Shown in pieces: positions 10,697 to 26,400 of a stretch of DNA of 64,000 nt. The stretch spans positions 61,194,179-61,258,178 of the forward strand of contig JAKCOZ010000003.1 in assembly GCA_022605955.1 (NCBI GenBank). Direction: 5' to 3'. The notes beneath the pieces were generated by a model. The model made no database searches and had not been told where the DNA came from. It was given only the letters and a program-made list of their open reading frames with translations. The position numbers and the translations under genes are program-made. This DNA is from Rallus limicola (Eukaryota; Chordata; Aves; Gruiformes; Rallidae). The first letter of the stretch is position 1, and the number at the start of each line of letters is the position of its first letter.

Positions 10697-13600
10697 CTAA
10701 GAAACAAAAGCAGTTAAAGGCACAGCTCTCTCAAGTTGCCTTGCTGGGACAGTGAAGCCCGTTTAGTTTTTAAAGAATGGCCCAAAAAAAGGCTCTTTCT
10801 GCTATGGATGGATCTCTCTGGCAGCTGGTTACAACCTCCAGTTCTCACAAGTGTGTACCAAGGCATTCCTGTGGTCGCCTCCATACCTTCCTTTCCCACT
10901 TCCTACTATAGGAATTTATGTCTCTTTAGTCACCCCTAACAATCAGATTAAGACATTTGCATAAAAGAAACAAAAGCAAAAACAACCAGCCAAACAAAAA
11001 AAAAACCCACCACCAACTCCAGATTCTTTGATGCTGCCACATGGTGTTATGGGGAGGGGTGAAAAATCAACCATAAATATTCCATTATGGAAAGGAGCTC
11101 TTTCCTGGAAACTTCAACCTTTAAGCTGTAATACCACCTCCTCTTTTCAACATCCTCAACTATTATTTTAGGGATTTGAAATTTTTTGTAGTGCCTTTTT
11201 TTTATTTTGGTGAAAGTATCAGTTTAAGTTAAGAGAAGCTAATGAAAAGCACTCAGCAGGAAAATCAGAAGAACTGGGAGAGCAGCTCCGCTCATGAACA
11301 ATTATACTACTTCTTATAGGGGGAAAATTGGTACATTTAACACACAGGTGTATTAGCTTAAGTTTAGTAAGGCACACTAATGACTTTCCTTCACAAAGGA
11401 AAAAGCTCCTTTCCAATGAGCCCCTCTCCCTCCTGAAACACTTCTACTCGCGAGCCATTCAGAAAGAGAGAACACAGGAGTTGCAGTTAGGGAAGGTATC
11501 AAACCCACAATATTGGTGCACGGCTGCGTTTGGCTGTGCAGGATGCAAGGTTATCTTTGCAAGCTTGAAGTGAAACACACACACCGTATGGCAGTGGAGT
11601 GCACCAGGAACATGCTTGAAACGAAGGAAAATAAGGATCGGCTGTTATTCCTTCTCTCTGCCACCAAAAGTCTGTTTAAAAAGGACAATCAAATCAAAGT
11701 CCCCTCTGGTAAGTTTTTCAGTGGTACCTGCCCTACACAGCTGCTGTCTCTGAGGCTGAACAATAAAGCGGAAGTGCTGTTTTCATGCCAGATCCTTTAA
11801 AAAAACCACCAAATAACAAAAAGAAATTGCAAGGAGTTGGAATGCAGCATCAGGGAACACCTTTTTCTTCCACTGGTGCTTCCCACACCTCAAATTCAAT
11901 TTCCATGCTTTTTAATCCAAGGTAAAGTATTTTCTTAGTGATCTTTTCAGTTCCTTCCCAACTGAGTAAGATTACATCAGTTCCCTGAAGTGAATGGAAA
12001 AGTAGAAAACAACCACAGCAGAAAATATGTCTGCAAAATGCAAACCACTTGAAAAAGCCTGTCTCTACTCTCTTATGCACAATCAACTCAATTTGATTGT
12101 CCGCAACGAAAATGGAGTTAAGTCTCCTGCTTCTTAGCTTAAATGCTGCATAGTTCTTGTCAGCCTCTAGTCAATTGAATAGAAATGAATAGAATCACAT
12201 ACTGCTTTATTCAGCTTTATTAAAAGCACGATGTCAATCAAAATTTTATTACATTTCAGTGCTTGGGAGAAACACTTAAGCTATGATAGACAAAAATTAC
12301 TTTATATGCCCAATTGCCAAACCTCTCTGAGAAGCACCAAGCCTCCAGTCTGTAGGGCCAGGGCTGATGTATTTGTAGATCACAAGGCACATGCCATCCT
12401 CAGAAGGACAAAAAAAATATTTACTCAGCTGAGCAATGTCACTGTTGAACACTTGAGCCAGGACAGAAACACTGCTTCAAAGAGCTTTTCTATTCTCTCG
12501 CTTTGCTGCTCGACTACTTCTTCTTCCTATCTGGTGTACCTTTCATTAAGGTAAGGCCTAAGTAACACTGATACAATGCAAAGTTCTTCCAGCTTTATAA
12601 TCATTATAAGCACCCATAAGGGCTTAAGGCAGCCCAGCTGAGTTACTGGCTTGGGATGTGGTAAAAGACACCAGAAAAACAGCTTCAGGCATAAACAGTT
12701 TATCTCACCACAACAGTATAACAACAAATACACATTTATTGTACATTAGTACAATTATCTGGGTCAAAACAATAATATATCCAGTAACTCACTAATACAG
12801 GCCTGAATTTAATATCAGGGCATGCAGAGACTTACACAATTATGGTTATCAGGCAGCAGGACAGAGCTTCTCTGGGTCAAGTGACTTTGCACATCTCATG
12901 AGCTCAGAGATTTCCAAATTCCTGACCAGACTGTTGCAGAAGCACTACCTGGATTGTTAACCAGATCACATCTCACCTCTGCACTATCAAACAAAGATTT
13001 CCTATAAGAACCATGGTATCTTTAAGCAAAATCTAAAAATAGCTGATTATCTTAAATGTTAACCAAACATTTTCAGCTTTTATATTTATAAAAGCCAGCA
13101 CCAGAATTTATCCCAGTTCTATCTGGTGATTAACATGAGGAAGTCTCTTAGAGATCATGACATAAAATGCCTCCCCAGTTACATGTTTAAAGGATGCAAG
13201 GCTTCAGGTACCACAAACGTTGATGAGGCAGGAACACAGTTTCTCTGATGTACATTCCATACACCTACAGCAACCACAGATGTTAATACCAGGCAGAAAT
13301 CCTTAACTGACTGATAAAGGCCAACTCCAGAAACTCTTATTCATATCAAATTGCAATCTCACTTTAACACAAGTGTTCACAAATGATGACATCACTCAGC
13401 TGGATTAAAAGCACCAAAACCTGGGCTCCATGTGGCTTACAGCACACGTGACCTTTGCAAGAAAGCACACTGTGACATCCCTGCATGTGGTGATGATACC
13501 TTTTCATTTACACACTTGGCACTCAAATTTAATGTATGCAAGACACTGACAAGAACTTACAGAGGCAGCTTTGGGGACACAACATCCCTTTAAAAGGAGG

Positions 13601-15616
13601 GGTCAGGCATTACAGCCCATGTTTCAGCAAAATACCCCTCGTCACGCACACGTGGTGTGATAAATTCAAGCACTATCTTCTTCAAACAGATGACACACCA
13701 AGTCGTCCATAAGGAAAGTTATATCTTAGCCTCAGTCTCTGAAGATCAGTTAATTAATAACAAGATACATAGCAATAAACATAGAAATACAGTAATTGGT
13801 TTACCCCAGTTTGAGGAATTTCACATTCTCTTTTCACAAGAGCTCTCAAGGGATGAAAACTGCTTCTTCATCACTGGGCCCACCGTGTAGAGTGGGGGGA
13901 AAGGCAGAAGCATGCTCTTTTGTGTTTAATAAATGAATATTCATGCATATAAGCAGCATAAGAAGAAAACCTATTTGACAGTCACATCACACAGCAGGAT
14001 TTTACAAAGACTGAGCAAAATCAAGAAAGAAGACAGCTTCTCTGAAGCATACTGCCTCCTGGAAACCCTGTTAATCCTCACCACTCCTGCATCCAGGAGT
14101 TACTATACCACTACTGCTGGGCAGAACAGGTACAGATTTTAATATACTGACCTCAAAACCACCTTTGAAACATCCTGACACACCAGCTCTCCTAGTCACA
14201 TTTAACTTCTGGCAACTTTCTTTGCATCAAGCTTCAGGACAGGAAAGAAAGCTAACAGCAGAAATATTACAGTGGCTGGATGAACGTGCTTTCAGAAGTG
14301 GTTTTGTTGTTTCAAGTTCCCAATGCACAGCAGCAGCTCCTCTGAGCAGGCTACATTCAGTTGAAACTGCTGCCTGCTTTCCTGGCAGGGACATGTCATC
14401 AGCTACCAGGAGCTGAGGTCCAGTCCCTAGGCTTAGTTATCCTACAGAAACTTGAGCATAAACGTGGACAAAAGCAGTGGCACTTGGGAAGAAGGAGGTT
14501 CATGTAAAGTTTTGTATTCTAAATCCCCCAGTATTTCTCAAAAATAAGCCACCAAACTTCTCACAGCTTTTGACAGTTCTTAAAGGGTGTAAGTGTACTA
14601 ACTGCAGGAATGACTTTCAGTCCAAATCCAGAAAAGATCTCTGACAGCTCCACACCGGGCCCTTTGCATCTCACCTTTCCCACCACCCTTCATCCATTTA
14701 AGTTGCTCAGACCCCAGTACTTCATTGTCTACCAACCACAGTCACCTCTGACAGTCACGCACACTTTGTGAAATCTTATAATTAAAATGCATTAGAGAAG
14801 AGAACTGTTGAAGTAACGGGGGTTGGGAGGAGGAGGGAGGAATCTCAAAGGGACACAAGAGCATTTTTTCAAGGCTTCTCTGTAGCTCTCCATGCTAAAA
14901 AACTCAAAAGCTTTTGAGAAATTATTCAAGTGCAACTTTGCAGTTTTATCTTATTGCCCTTTCCACTTAAAATTATGTAAATTTCTAACATTTTTAAGTC
15001 AGCAAGTAAGCAATATTCAGACTTCAGTTTGAGAGCTTTCATAACTTTTCTTCTCCCCACCTAAAAAACCTTTCTGCTGCTAGAACACTCAACATTCAAG
15101 AACTGGAGTGACAGACTGAAGTGCAAAGACTGCCTTAAACATCTGCCCTAGTACTTGAAGTTTTACCCTTTCCTAAGATGAAAGCAGGTCACCAGCACAA
15201 GATGTCTCTTTCTAAAGCACCCTCTGCCCTGCTAGCCAGGCTCTGGGCTGTGTCACTCTTCTCCCAAGAAGCTCTCACCACAAAAAAGTCTTCCAGCTAC
15301 CAATACACTGTTTCTGCTGCTTCTTTCTCAGTTGCTGTTGTAAGTTTACAATTAGATTTTTCATTGCATCATCAGGCTAATGGGGTTCACTTGGAAACAT
15401 CATCAACACTGGCCCAAGACTGCTGAGAAGGAATGTAACATGATTTCAAAGAGGGCAGCACAGAAAGGATGAAGTAGGATGAAGTGGGGGGAGGAAGCAC
15501 CATGAATAAGCACCTTTTAAAACAAAACACACCACCAACACTCCAGATAAACAGGAGAAACACCCATGGCACAACACTCCTAAATCTCTGACTGACTGAT
15601 GCCTAAGCACCCCATT

Positions 15617-15980
15617 TCACAGAATCACAGAATCGTAGGGGTTGGAAGGGCCCTCCAGAGATCATCGGGTCCATTTCCCTGCCAAAGCAGCTCCCCAGCT
15701 CATATTGCACAGGGAGGCATCCAGATGGGTCCTGAATCTCTCCAGAGAAGGAGACTCCACACCCCCCTGGGCAGCCTGTCCCAGGCTCTGTCACCCTCAC
15801 TGTGTAAAAGTTCTTCTGCAGATTGGTGTGGAACTCCCTGTGCTCCAACTTGCAGCCATTGCCCCTTGTCCTGTCCTCCCCACAGAGCACTGAAAAGGGC
15901 CTGGCTAATTACCCCCCGCATCCTATGCTTAAGATAATTATAAACACTAATTAGCTCCCACCCTTAGTCTTCTTTTCTCA
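15617..15980 (-). mobile_element. CR1 LINE fragment, 5'-truncated
   Basis: The plus strand opens with tcacagaatcacagaatc, the inverted CR1 3' end with two octamers, followed by the gttggaagggccc block. The match continues through gggcagcctgtcccaggct and the cactgaaaagggcctggct region to about 15980 (cccttagtcttcttttctc). Orientation is minus, the same strand as UNC13B. It keeps only the 3' end of the element and has no intact reverse transcriptase. The left boundary is sharp; the right one is approximate. Confidence 0.9.
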
Positions 15981-18900
15981 CTTCCCTTCCAAACACACAA
16001 AATTGGGGAATAAAATAAAGCTTTTTAGGACACTATACTTTTAGTAGTGTACAGAAGTACAGTTAATTCTCAGTTATCCTATCACACTTCTGAGAATAAC
16101 CCCTAACAACTGAGACATCCAACAGGATGAGGGATACGGACAATACAGCTGATGACAAAAGAACTTATGGTCTGATCAAAGACAGGAGAACAAGGAGGAC
16201 AAAACATGTTGTGGAAGGATAAACTGGGAACTCACTAGCAGAATGTTTCCAAAATGCAGAACAGGTGCATCTGTGAAATGCATTGCAACATTACCTGGAC
16301 ATCAGACTTAAGTTATAAGAAACAGACACATTTGTTTTAAGACCAATGGATCAGTCTCTGCAGGTCCCACAGGCAGCAGAAGCCATGCACTGCAGCATAA
16401 GCAGAAGCCTTGCCTGCTGGAAGTTCTGGGACTTCCAGAAAGTGAAGATGCTTCATTCACATTTTCTGGAAAAAAAACTAACAAAGCTATTGATCTGTGT
16501 GACCTCTGCTAGAGTTCACACACCACTCTTTGGGTTTGGGCAACAGCTATGCATATCACAGCTGCAGTTTTACATTTCAAGGCTGGTAAGCACTGGTTAA
16601 AGCAAAGCTCTATACCACCTCTGCTGTGATACCACCTCACCCAGCTTGAATATGCAACAATACTTACAACCCTCCCATCACAATGGTGTCCACCAGCCAT
16701 TTCTGCTTTCAGATTTGCTCCTATTTGGAATTTCTGTGATCACTCCCTGCATATCTTTGCATGTCAGTAAAACAATCCTTACAGATTCCCTTGTGTTCTT
16801 CAGTCACTCCAAACGTTGACTTGAGGTTATGTGGGCATGAAGACCAACACAAAAGCAGGATACAAGCAGAAAAACAGAATGATCTCTACAGGGAAAGACA
16901 GACAGTCCAACTCTCCCTTCTCATCCTCTAATTCCAGTAAAAGGCACCAGCAACTCATCTAAAACATGGCCAAAACAAAACAGTGGAAAAGATGAATGGA
17001 CAGCCATCCGTGCAAATGCAAAGATTCAGTGAAAGTAAAAGAAAATGCAACGGAATACATTTTCTATATGCATGAATATTTCCACTTTCCTTGTACTGAA
17101 GCATGCTGCATTGCTACAGGATCAGGAAACTTGCAAGAAATCAAACTGTTACGTACTCAGCTGCTCTCCCCATCCGAAATAACTCCAGTTGCCTGCACGT
17201 AACACAAATGGCAGCAAAGAATAGGAATGGAAAAAGAAAGCTTAGAAAAAACAAACCACAAGCATAGTTTTAATGTATTTTAAATGCCTTCTAGATTGCA
17301 AGCTTGAAAATGTAAAAGACTTTTTCATTATAAATACAACATATTTTGGGGTTTACTTTTTGCTGTCCGGTTTGTTTGCAAGACATTCTGAAGATCAAGA
17401 TCACTGTAAATTCTAGGAATAATTAAGACAATTGTGCACTTCTGAACACAAGCAAAGTATTTATCACTACTTAGCAAGAGCAGTTAAACACTCAGTTTCC
17501 TAGAAGGAAGGTTATCAAACAGAATGTCCCGGTAACCAGAGTCCAGTTAAGAGCAGCATCTGATTCTAGCCTAAATTACGCAAGCTGAGTGGCAAAAGTT
17601 GCTTCATGCCTCCACTTCTGCCCCTTTCCAGAACACTGGTAAATCTGTGCAAGCACTAAACCACTAACAATGGCATGAAAAACTAACACTGCTTTACATA
17701 CACAAAGATAAGAGTGCTTTCTTCGCTAAACAAACACGTCAGGAAGCTTAAGAGCTCTCATGGTACCCAAGGAATGCAAATAATCACAAGTTAATCCTGT
17801 AAGTGCAAGCAAATCTCTCCACGTTAAATTAGAAGTGACCATGAATTCACACTAAAGCTACGCTGCATGTAAGACAGCCAAGACTAATTAGCACCCATGT
17901 CATCGCCCCGAAGTCATGCTCAATACGATGGAAGCAACAAAACACTACATGCAGCCCTCAAAGCAACTTGGAAGCATGTACACACCTGAAGCTCCCAGAA
18001 AAACTTCAGAACCAGCATTATTAGAAGATGGTGTGTAAAAACACAGTAACAAGTGAAGTTTACAGGAGCATTGATGTGCAAGTGCAGCAGGCAATAAACA
18101 AATCCTTCCCACACTGGAAGAGAACAAGCAGGAGTTTTCTGTCCTGGCACCAACCTCATCTCTAGCTACCAGCCAGGTTCATGTTTCCAAGAAGGGGATA
18201 GCTCAAAGGATGGAACAAATCCCTTTTCCTGTCCTCTCTTATTAAGTTAAAATAGGCTCAATCCTGCTCTTAGCTAAAATTGTTAAAAATAGTTCTGGCA
18301 AAAAAAAAAAATAATCTGTCCTAAAAGGTTACCATGAGACTAGCAAAGCAGGAACTAGTTCTGGTGAGTAACAAGGGAAGCTAAGGCTTTAGTCCCTATG
18401 CACATGTACTACAGAGGGGTTCTGGTGCCATTTCAATTTTTGGGGGGAAAAAAATAAACCAAACACAACTGAGCAGGAAAAAAAAAAAAAAAACCCACAG
18501 ATTTTGACTACCCCAAGAAAAGGAGAGGGGGAAAAGTTTTAAAAATGAAAGCCAGAGATTATTCCTCTCTCTCCTTTATCTGGGAACTAATGGTGCATCG
18601 AAGGTGCTTCCTTCCTTCCTAGACATGAGGTTTACACAGCAATGAGGTTCCTCGGGTACATCACAGAACTTGCAGGGTTCCTGGACTCTAGGCTCTCACA
18701 CACATATGGTGCTTTGCACAGGCACAGACACAGCTCAGGTTTAAGGGCACTTCCATTTCCTAGTAGAGCTCCAGAGGTAGATCATTCCCTTCCAGCTCAT
18801 ACAGGAGTAGTTAGAGAGAAAAGAAAAAGAAAGATTAATACATGTGTATTAGCTTTGGTCATTAAGCAAAGCAGCTCTGATCAAGTATCTGCTTGGAACA

Positions 18901-21900
18901 AATTTAATTATACTTTTACCAGGCCGATTTAGAAGAAACCAAAGGTGAAATTGGTGTAATGCTGAATGCAGCTGGTTCCTATGGAGTACAAAAGGGTTGT
19001 TGGTTGTTCCTCTCATATCTACAGGAGAGGAAAAACTGAAGTCCATAATGTCAAGCACCAGCACACTAGAGTCTGAGACATCACAAATGCAGCTTCTCTG
19101 GTCCACAGCAGGAAGTGTGACAAGGCACTACTTGGACTGTGCATCTGAGCCAGCCATGCTGGCAAGGCAAAGATGTACCCAGATGTATCAGAAGCCTGCC
19201 AAGATCCACCAGCCAGCGTTTGACTGGTCTGTCTGACCACAGAGCTATGATTTCAGGCCTTTTTATGACTACAAAAATCCACATATCACCTAATGATCAG
19301 CTTTACCAGAGGAAGAGGAGAGGAGAAAGAGGAAGACAAAACCAGGCTGGCAAAGAAAAGAAAAGTAAAACACATGCAGCAATGAGAGATAGGAAGGGGA
19401 GACAACCAGAAAGAAGGATGAGGAAACAAGAGCCAAGGAAAGCAGAGGCATCAGAGAGAGGACATGGGGAGAGGGCTGAGGAAAAAGAGCAAGAAGTTTA
19501 CAGAACCCTGCACTGAGCTTTTATTTGCTGTAACAAGTAGCACATGCTAAAGACAAGCCAATTTCCTACTAATATACAAGTCAATAGTTTACGTGAATCT
19601 CACTCAGGAAAATCTCAAGCCACCGAGACAGGGGACAGCAAGCTCAGCACCTTCTTCCATCAAAAGGTTTCTGTCATAGATAAATAACAGAAGGCAAAGG
19701 AAGGCAACATTGCAGCCTGGATTACTAATGGTCCATAAAAACTCTGCAGTGGCACAGCATTATTGTGTTGCTATCTTTCTGCTACCAAACTCCTTATGAA
19801 CGGGGTTTAAAACCCCACAGAATTTCAGAAGCAGATCAGAGACAATCATTTCCATGCCTGAGACAAATAGCAGCTGGTGCCAAGCAGGGCATGGTGGAGA
19901 CACAAACAGCTCCGGTTAGACACCAGCTCCTGACCCTCCAGGTCTTCTCACAGTCTGGGTTCATGGCTAACCAGAGACTGACTGCAGGAGCAAACAGAAA
20001 GAGATGCAGGAACAGAGAGTAAGGGATTTTCAGCCAGAATCTCAAAACTCCGCTTTTGTTTGTTTTTACTAACACCCACTTCAGCGTCTAACATTTTGGA
20101 TAAAAGATGAATTTATTAAAGATTCAACACATATGCTGCTTCATTTAAGATTCAGGAGCTAACAGTATATATCTCGGTCCTTCAGCACAATCACAGAAGA
20201 CCTGGGCTGACAGTCTTGATATTTTGAAGGTTAATGAAAACAGAATTTCTTTTTAGCCTTTTCAAGTTGTTTTTCTGCTTCATAAAAATAATATGCATAA
20301 CCTCAATTTGTTAAGAAAAAAAAAAAAAAACACCTTTCTGGATCACCTTTGGGAAGAAATTTAAGCCTGTAGAAACTTGAACTGAAGACACCAAGAAGTC
20401 CACAAGGAAACAGAAAGTTGTAATTCTAAAAACATACAACAACAACATATATTAACACTGGAAGGGATGATTCAGACAAGTCAGACTAGTTACTCTCTGC
20501 GCTCTTAAATACCAACAGTGTGTCTTGGTTATCACATTATTTTCTATTCCTAAGTTTCAGTACTCAAAAAACGAGGTTTCATATAAACCTCCAATTAAGG
20601 ACTAAGCGATGCCAGCAGCCTGGTGCCTTGGAAGCTACAACGTTCTTGTCGTTAACACATTTTATAAAGCACATCTAAGTTCCCACAGTTAGCTGAACAT
20701 AACATATGCTCGTTCTAAGTCTCAATTATGCAACTATTTGAGGAGGAACTCCTCCTTCCCACCTCACACTGTCAAGCCTGGATCAGTCGGGACACTGTAG
20801 AAAAGCAGAATATTCCAAGTTTATGATGCAGTCTAATTTGATTGCCAGTATGCCATTGTCTATCATTTCTGTTTACAAGTCCCTGAGAGCATCTGGGACA
20901 TACTATTCCCACCAGAACAGTGTCTTTTACTACTGTCCACTGCTTACTGCCCTGCTGGTACATTATTTAATCCTCTTGTTACATCCCATGCTGAGCAAAG
21001 ACAGAGGATCTAAACAAGTTTATACAAGTAAACTGAGCTCAGGAAATTACACTTTATCTGGTGCTGATAAAGTACTGTTTATAAACTACAAACAGAGATG
21101 AGAAGGTCCCGGTCAGTTCTATCTTCCCAAGTTTAATAAACCCCCTTTTTCCTCTTGGCTAAGATCCTCACCACAGTGCATACGTTATTCTAGTGTTCCG
21201 CGCAATTCCCAAAAATAAATGTGGCATTTTAGTGGAATAAGCTGCTAAAACACAAAGCAAGCATTTAATAGCCTTCTAGAACAAAGTTCTCAGCAAGCAG
21301 GATGACCAAGAGGTTTTCCTATCAAGTACCACCATTTCCAGTTCCGTTTTGGACACAGTCTGAGACCTCTGAGGTGAGAAAGCAGAGGAGGCAATCGAGC
21401 TGGAAGGAGCTGACAGAGACCAGGACAGGACTCAAGTACGACACCAGCGCTTTCTCCTTGCTCACTACTCCCTCTTTTCGTGACATTTACTTAGTTTAAT
21501 AAACAGCTTGTGCTGAAATTCTGAGGTATTTCATTTCACTAAATGAAACGGCCCTTTCGGTCACCTTTACTGGGGCTAAACAAAATCAGATGGAGAGCAG
21601 AGAATTTAAGCAGGGCTTGGATCACCATCAAATCATAGAGTATCCTCAAAGTTATTATAAGCTTGTGTGACTCATTAATAACTACAGTAAAAAGAATCAG
21701 GCAGAATGCCACTTAATTTTATCTTCAAGGGAAAAACTGTAGCATTTCTATCACTACACTCATACCTAACACAGCTGTCTTGCCCGAAGTTTCTGGGCTA
21801 CCAAGTCCCACAGACTGGCTAAGAGATGTAAACACAAGAACTTAGAAAAAATTTTACATACTTTTCATGAAATTTAATTTGGAATATAGTGAAGCACCTA

Positions 21901-22220
21901 ACATTACCAACACATGTAACAGCAAAGAGGAATACAACGTTGTACAGCAGCTGAGATAAAAGATTTGTTGCCTCTCTGTTTTCCTTCTGATTTTCAACCT
22001 TTGACTTTCAGTATAAGCCTCACTGCTCAATGACATGTATTTATGGCTTGTGTATGAAATTGAGCGATGTTTTTCCTGTGAGTTGAAAATCTTTAATCTC
22101 ATTTCTAAAATTTTCTCATTTCTACCACCGTGGCAACAAAATTCCAATTAATTTTCTATTATTGCTATGACATTAAAGGATGATTAAGAAAGATTAAGAG
22201 ACCTTAAATAAAAGTCCCAA

Positions 22221-22262
22221 GGGAAAAAAAAAAAAAGGGAAAAAAAAAAAAAAGGAAAAAAA
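22221..22262. repeat. Interrupted A-rich simple repeat
   Basis: Three runs of A are separated by GGG and GG. Mid-intron, and likely to vary in length between individuals. Confidence 0.85.
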
Positions 22263-23449
22263 CCCCAGCATTCATGAAGAGCAATAAATAAATTATGAAA
22301 CCTTGAGTGATTAACCAAGCATTTACTTTTTTTGATCACCACTTATAGAGAAACATGTCAGTATTAGCAATGTTCAGCGTGTCTGCAGTAAGTCTGGAAG
22401 AGCTTTGGGGCTTATTTAGTAGTCAAAGCTCTATTTCTTTGTCAACACTCAACAGAATACAGCATGTGCTCTAAGAATAAGAACGTTTAGAGGGTCAGCA
22501 GCAAAGCCAGGGATCTGCATTGCTCTAGGTAGAGTTCAGCAGAAAGTCAAACTTCGTTACTGTGTAACGTCCCGATATAGCCAGTCTTTTTATTTTTAAC
22601 TTCCAATTGCTGAGTACTTTTCCTTAGACATATCCAGTCCTGAAATAGCCACTTTATCCTAAAAATGTAGGCAGACATTTTAGAGCAAGTCCTTGAATGT
22701 CCTTTCCCTTCAAGCAAACCTATCATGGCTTCAGCTAGTCCTGGCAGCGAGTACTGCAAAGGCAAAAGGAAGCGAGTCTCCAGATGGGAATTATCCTGAA
22801 CAGAGAGGAACAGGAGCTGCCAGTCACCCAGAAGCAGAGAGGTCACAGAAATCACTTTCCCAGCCCAATCAGCAAACTTCCACAGAGCAGCTTGTACAAT
22901 GGTTCTACTTGTACAGACAAGAGTTGTTTTTTCTCTGCCTAGTTGAATTTTTTATTTTTTTTTTTAATAAGCCAGTCCTGTGTCCTGTTTTGAATTACAC
23001 TGAATGTTTTTGGAGGCCTGTTGTAAGGCTTTCTGTTTGCACTGTCGCTAGTAGTTTCACTCTTACTGGAACACTGCTCTTAAATAACTGCAGCAGGATC
23101 TTTAGTGTCACCCACCCTTGAATAATAATTCAAATAATCTTTCACCCCTTCCTCACTCTTCCCAAACTGGCCTGGCCTAGAGATGATGTAGGTAGCTGCT
23201 GACCTCTGTTGTTTGTAAGTGCAGAAGCAGGCTGGCAACTAGATAAAAATCCCAGCAAGAATCTAGACATACATCATACATCTCTACAAGAAGGGCAGGT
23301 TTACCTCCCAGCAATTGTAGCCGACTGTGCGTCCTGCCACTGCTGTGTTACAGATCTCATGGTTCTATGAACAATTAAAATGGTCAGGCTTGAGCCTGCT
23401 TAAAAGCATTTTGATATGCCTAGACTTATAAGACTGGTATAGCAGATTT

Positions 23450-23478
23450 TATATTTATATATATATATACACATATAA
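23450..23478. repeat. TA-rich microsatellite
   Basis: An alternating T/A tract grades into ACACATATA within the large intron. Confidence 0.8.
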
Positions 23479-26400
23479 CCAAAAAGGGGAGGGGGGAAAT
23501 CTAATAGGATGTCTTTCAGCACATTTGCTGCCACAGCATCAGTTCACTGAGCTGAACACTGACAGATGGCAGTCAGCATTATCTGCAAATAGAATAAACC
23601 ACAGTATTCCACAACAGCATAAGATGGTACGCTCAAATGAGTGCACGTGTAGCCTTGGACAGCCATGACTTCATTCCACGGAAACAGGCTGCAACACAGC
23701 CTGCCAACCCTTCTCTTTACAAAAGAGCTTTACCCAGCTGCTTTGGACCCACAACCTGCCCAGATCTGTGCCCTCACTGCCACAGCTTCTGCTAGATCCA
23801 CACCACCTGCGTGGTGGAAATCCCAGCACTAGGGTTTGATAGCCCCAACCCAATGGCACACCAGTGGCAGCACGAAGATGCTGGTATCCACAGTACAGCA
23901 CTCTAAAAAAAAAAAGGTACCAAAAAAATAAATTGGGTGTGGATGTTATGGGGGCTTGCTGGTGAGTCAAGGGCAAGGAAGGCAGCCATCTGGCTTTTTA
24001 GCAGACACAGTGCTTGTCAGGGCCATGGAGAGCACTCTCATCTCAGCATTAGAGTCAGTCTTTGCAAGGGAAGATACAAGCCTTCCTGAGGCAGCAGCAG
24101 AATCTGAGCTCCTAAAAAGAGAACTAATGAGAGGTTTCATTCCTGATGCCCAAAGTGATTGTGTAGAAGGTAACAGAATTTTGGCTTCGACAATTTGCAG
24201 AAATAGGTTTCTTCAAATACTAGTGGGAAAGAAGGGTCAACACAACAAATTGATCTGGCATAGAATGACATCCATTCCTATAATGTTTATAAAACATTTT
24301 TCCAGCTTTTAGGTTGTTAAAAGGCTCTTTATGTATCTACAACAAAGCTGTAGCATATTTTTTCCTGCATGTATGTGTGGTCAAACACACACTGTAGATG
24401 GCAATTAGGGTGCCTTCTTATTCTCCTGGAAGAGATGTTGCCTTGCTCCTTTCTTATCTGCTGGCAGACCAACCACAGCTTTGGTCCTTTTTGCTGGTAT
24501 AATAGCATACCAGAAAACTTCTTTCCTTGTTGCACCAACTTAAAATCCAAAGCCAAGCAACAAATTTACTGTCTTATTAAAAAAAAAAAGAAACCCAACA
24601 AAACCCACAATTTAAAAAGAAAAGCCACAGCCCTGCTAGACAGGGATTTTACAAAGCAAAGGCATGCCAGACAGAACTATGTTGTGTTGTGACCTATCAG
24701 GGTCTTACCATGAAAAGAGCAACGCTGTGGACTCCAGGAAGAAAAAAATATACAGAGAGAAGGGGGAATAAAGCATTCTCAGAAAGATTTTCAGTCAAAG
24801 ATAAAGAGTACAGACATGACTGGTTGATTAAGTGACACTCTGGATATCCTTTCTGGGAATCACACTGAAGAAACCTGCTCTCTTTCAGATTTGTAAACTC
24901 CCTGACTGAAGAAATAGGGCAGTATTTACTGTAGCTGGTATTAACTGAGACTGCCTAATTTTTTCCACAAAGAGACAAAATACCTTCCTCATCCCAGTTT
25001 GTATGGTGCCTGCTCCAGCTCAGAGCTGCATTTGAAATACTGACAGGGTGACTCACAGATTATAATGGACTTTTATGTTGCCAGAAATGATCTTGAACAC
25101 ACAAGGAAAATAAATCTATACCTACCATAATAAATAACTTAGAGTTTATTGACTCAATGAATGCTAAAGTAATCAAATAACATTTTTTCCAATCTGCTTC
25201 ATTTAAAGTGAATTTCCAGATGATAAAAGCTTGCTTTCTTTTTAATCTATGTTCAATTTCAGGTTGCAGGTAAAAACCACTATGAGGATGCTGCAGTTAT
25301 TTAACAATGAGTTTTCAGGAAATTAAGAATTACTTCTGCATTTAACAGAAACACAAATACAACTGGAGCCACAGGCATTATAGTGATTTGCTTATTGCTT
25401 GGGATCACTGAATCAGTTGGAAGCATGTGATCTTTCTGAGGCACAAGAAATATAAAGGGAAGCACAGAAGTTGAGAGGTAAAAAAAGTAATTAAGTATGA
25501 TGAAGGAAGAGGCAGGAGGTGCCAAAAATCAGTGGGGCTTAGAAGAGACTGCAATGCACAAGAACAGACCCACCTGCTTCGTTACAGAATAGGTAGGAAG
25601 TTTGAATCCCACCATTACCTCAGAAATCATGGGTCAGACTCTGCTAAGAAGAAAGGAGCATTTGAGACTGAGAAAGTGGGGTCTGAAAGTACCCATTCTT
25701 TGGAAAAAACAGAGCACCTAGCCTGGGTAGATACTTGCCACGTCACCACACCCAGGCAGCAACCCACATGTGAACAGAGACAAAAGCCACCCTCACATAT
25801 CCAGTGCAGGCTTTCAGACACAGCCCAGCTCTCTTCTCGTGCTCCATCCTTACCCCCATCCCCACTCAGGGGAGATAACAGAGCAAGCTGCATCCATAGG
25901 GCAGATGGGGAAATAACCATGAGAAAAGGTGGTCAGGGAAAGGGAACAGACATGTGTAGAAAACACAGAAGCAGAACAGGGCAGAAGTGTAATGTAATTT
26001 TAACATGTAAGGACACGTATTTACCTATTTAATGAACCTGGCAGCTGGAGTAGGATGTTCTCTAGCTAGAATAGCGCAGCCGTGAGAGTCTTCCTGAGAG
26101 CTGTGAGAGGACTAAGCAGGACACCAACAGCATGCACAGTTATACCTTTACTTCTTGAAACAGAAGCTATATGAAGTGTTTGGCTGCACTCTTGCTCTAT
26201 AGTACATTAGGTTTTAAGGTAACTTCATATTTGTTAGGATTTGGGAATATATTCTTATGTGGCAAAAACTACTCACATTTAAAAGGAGGGTTTTCTCCTT
26301 CTAGATACTTAGTCTGTTGTGCAGCTGATTGTGCCCTGCTCCCAGCATCGACCACATCTCATCTAGCACATCATGATGGAAAATTGGATGAGTGTTACAA

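Noticed and set aside
25532..26032. Plus-strand 166-codon open frame
   Set aside because: No family resemblance and irregular composition; treated as chance.
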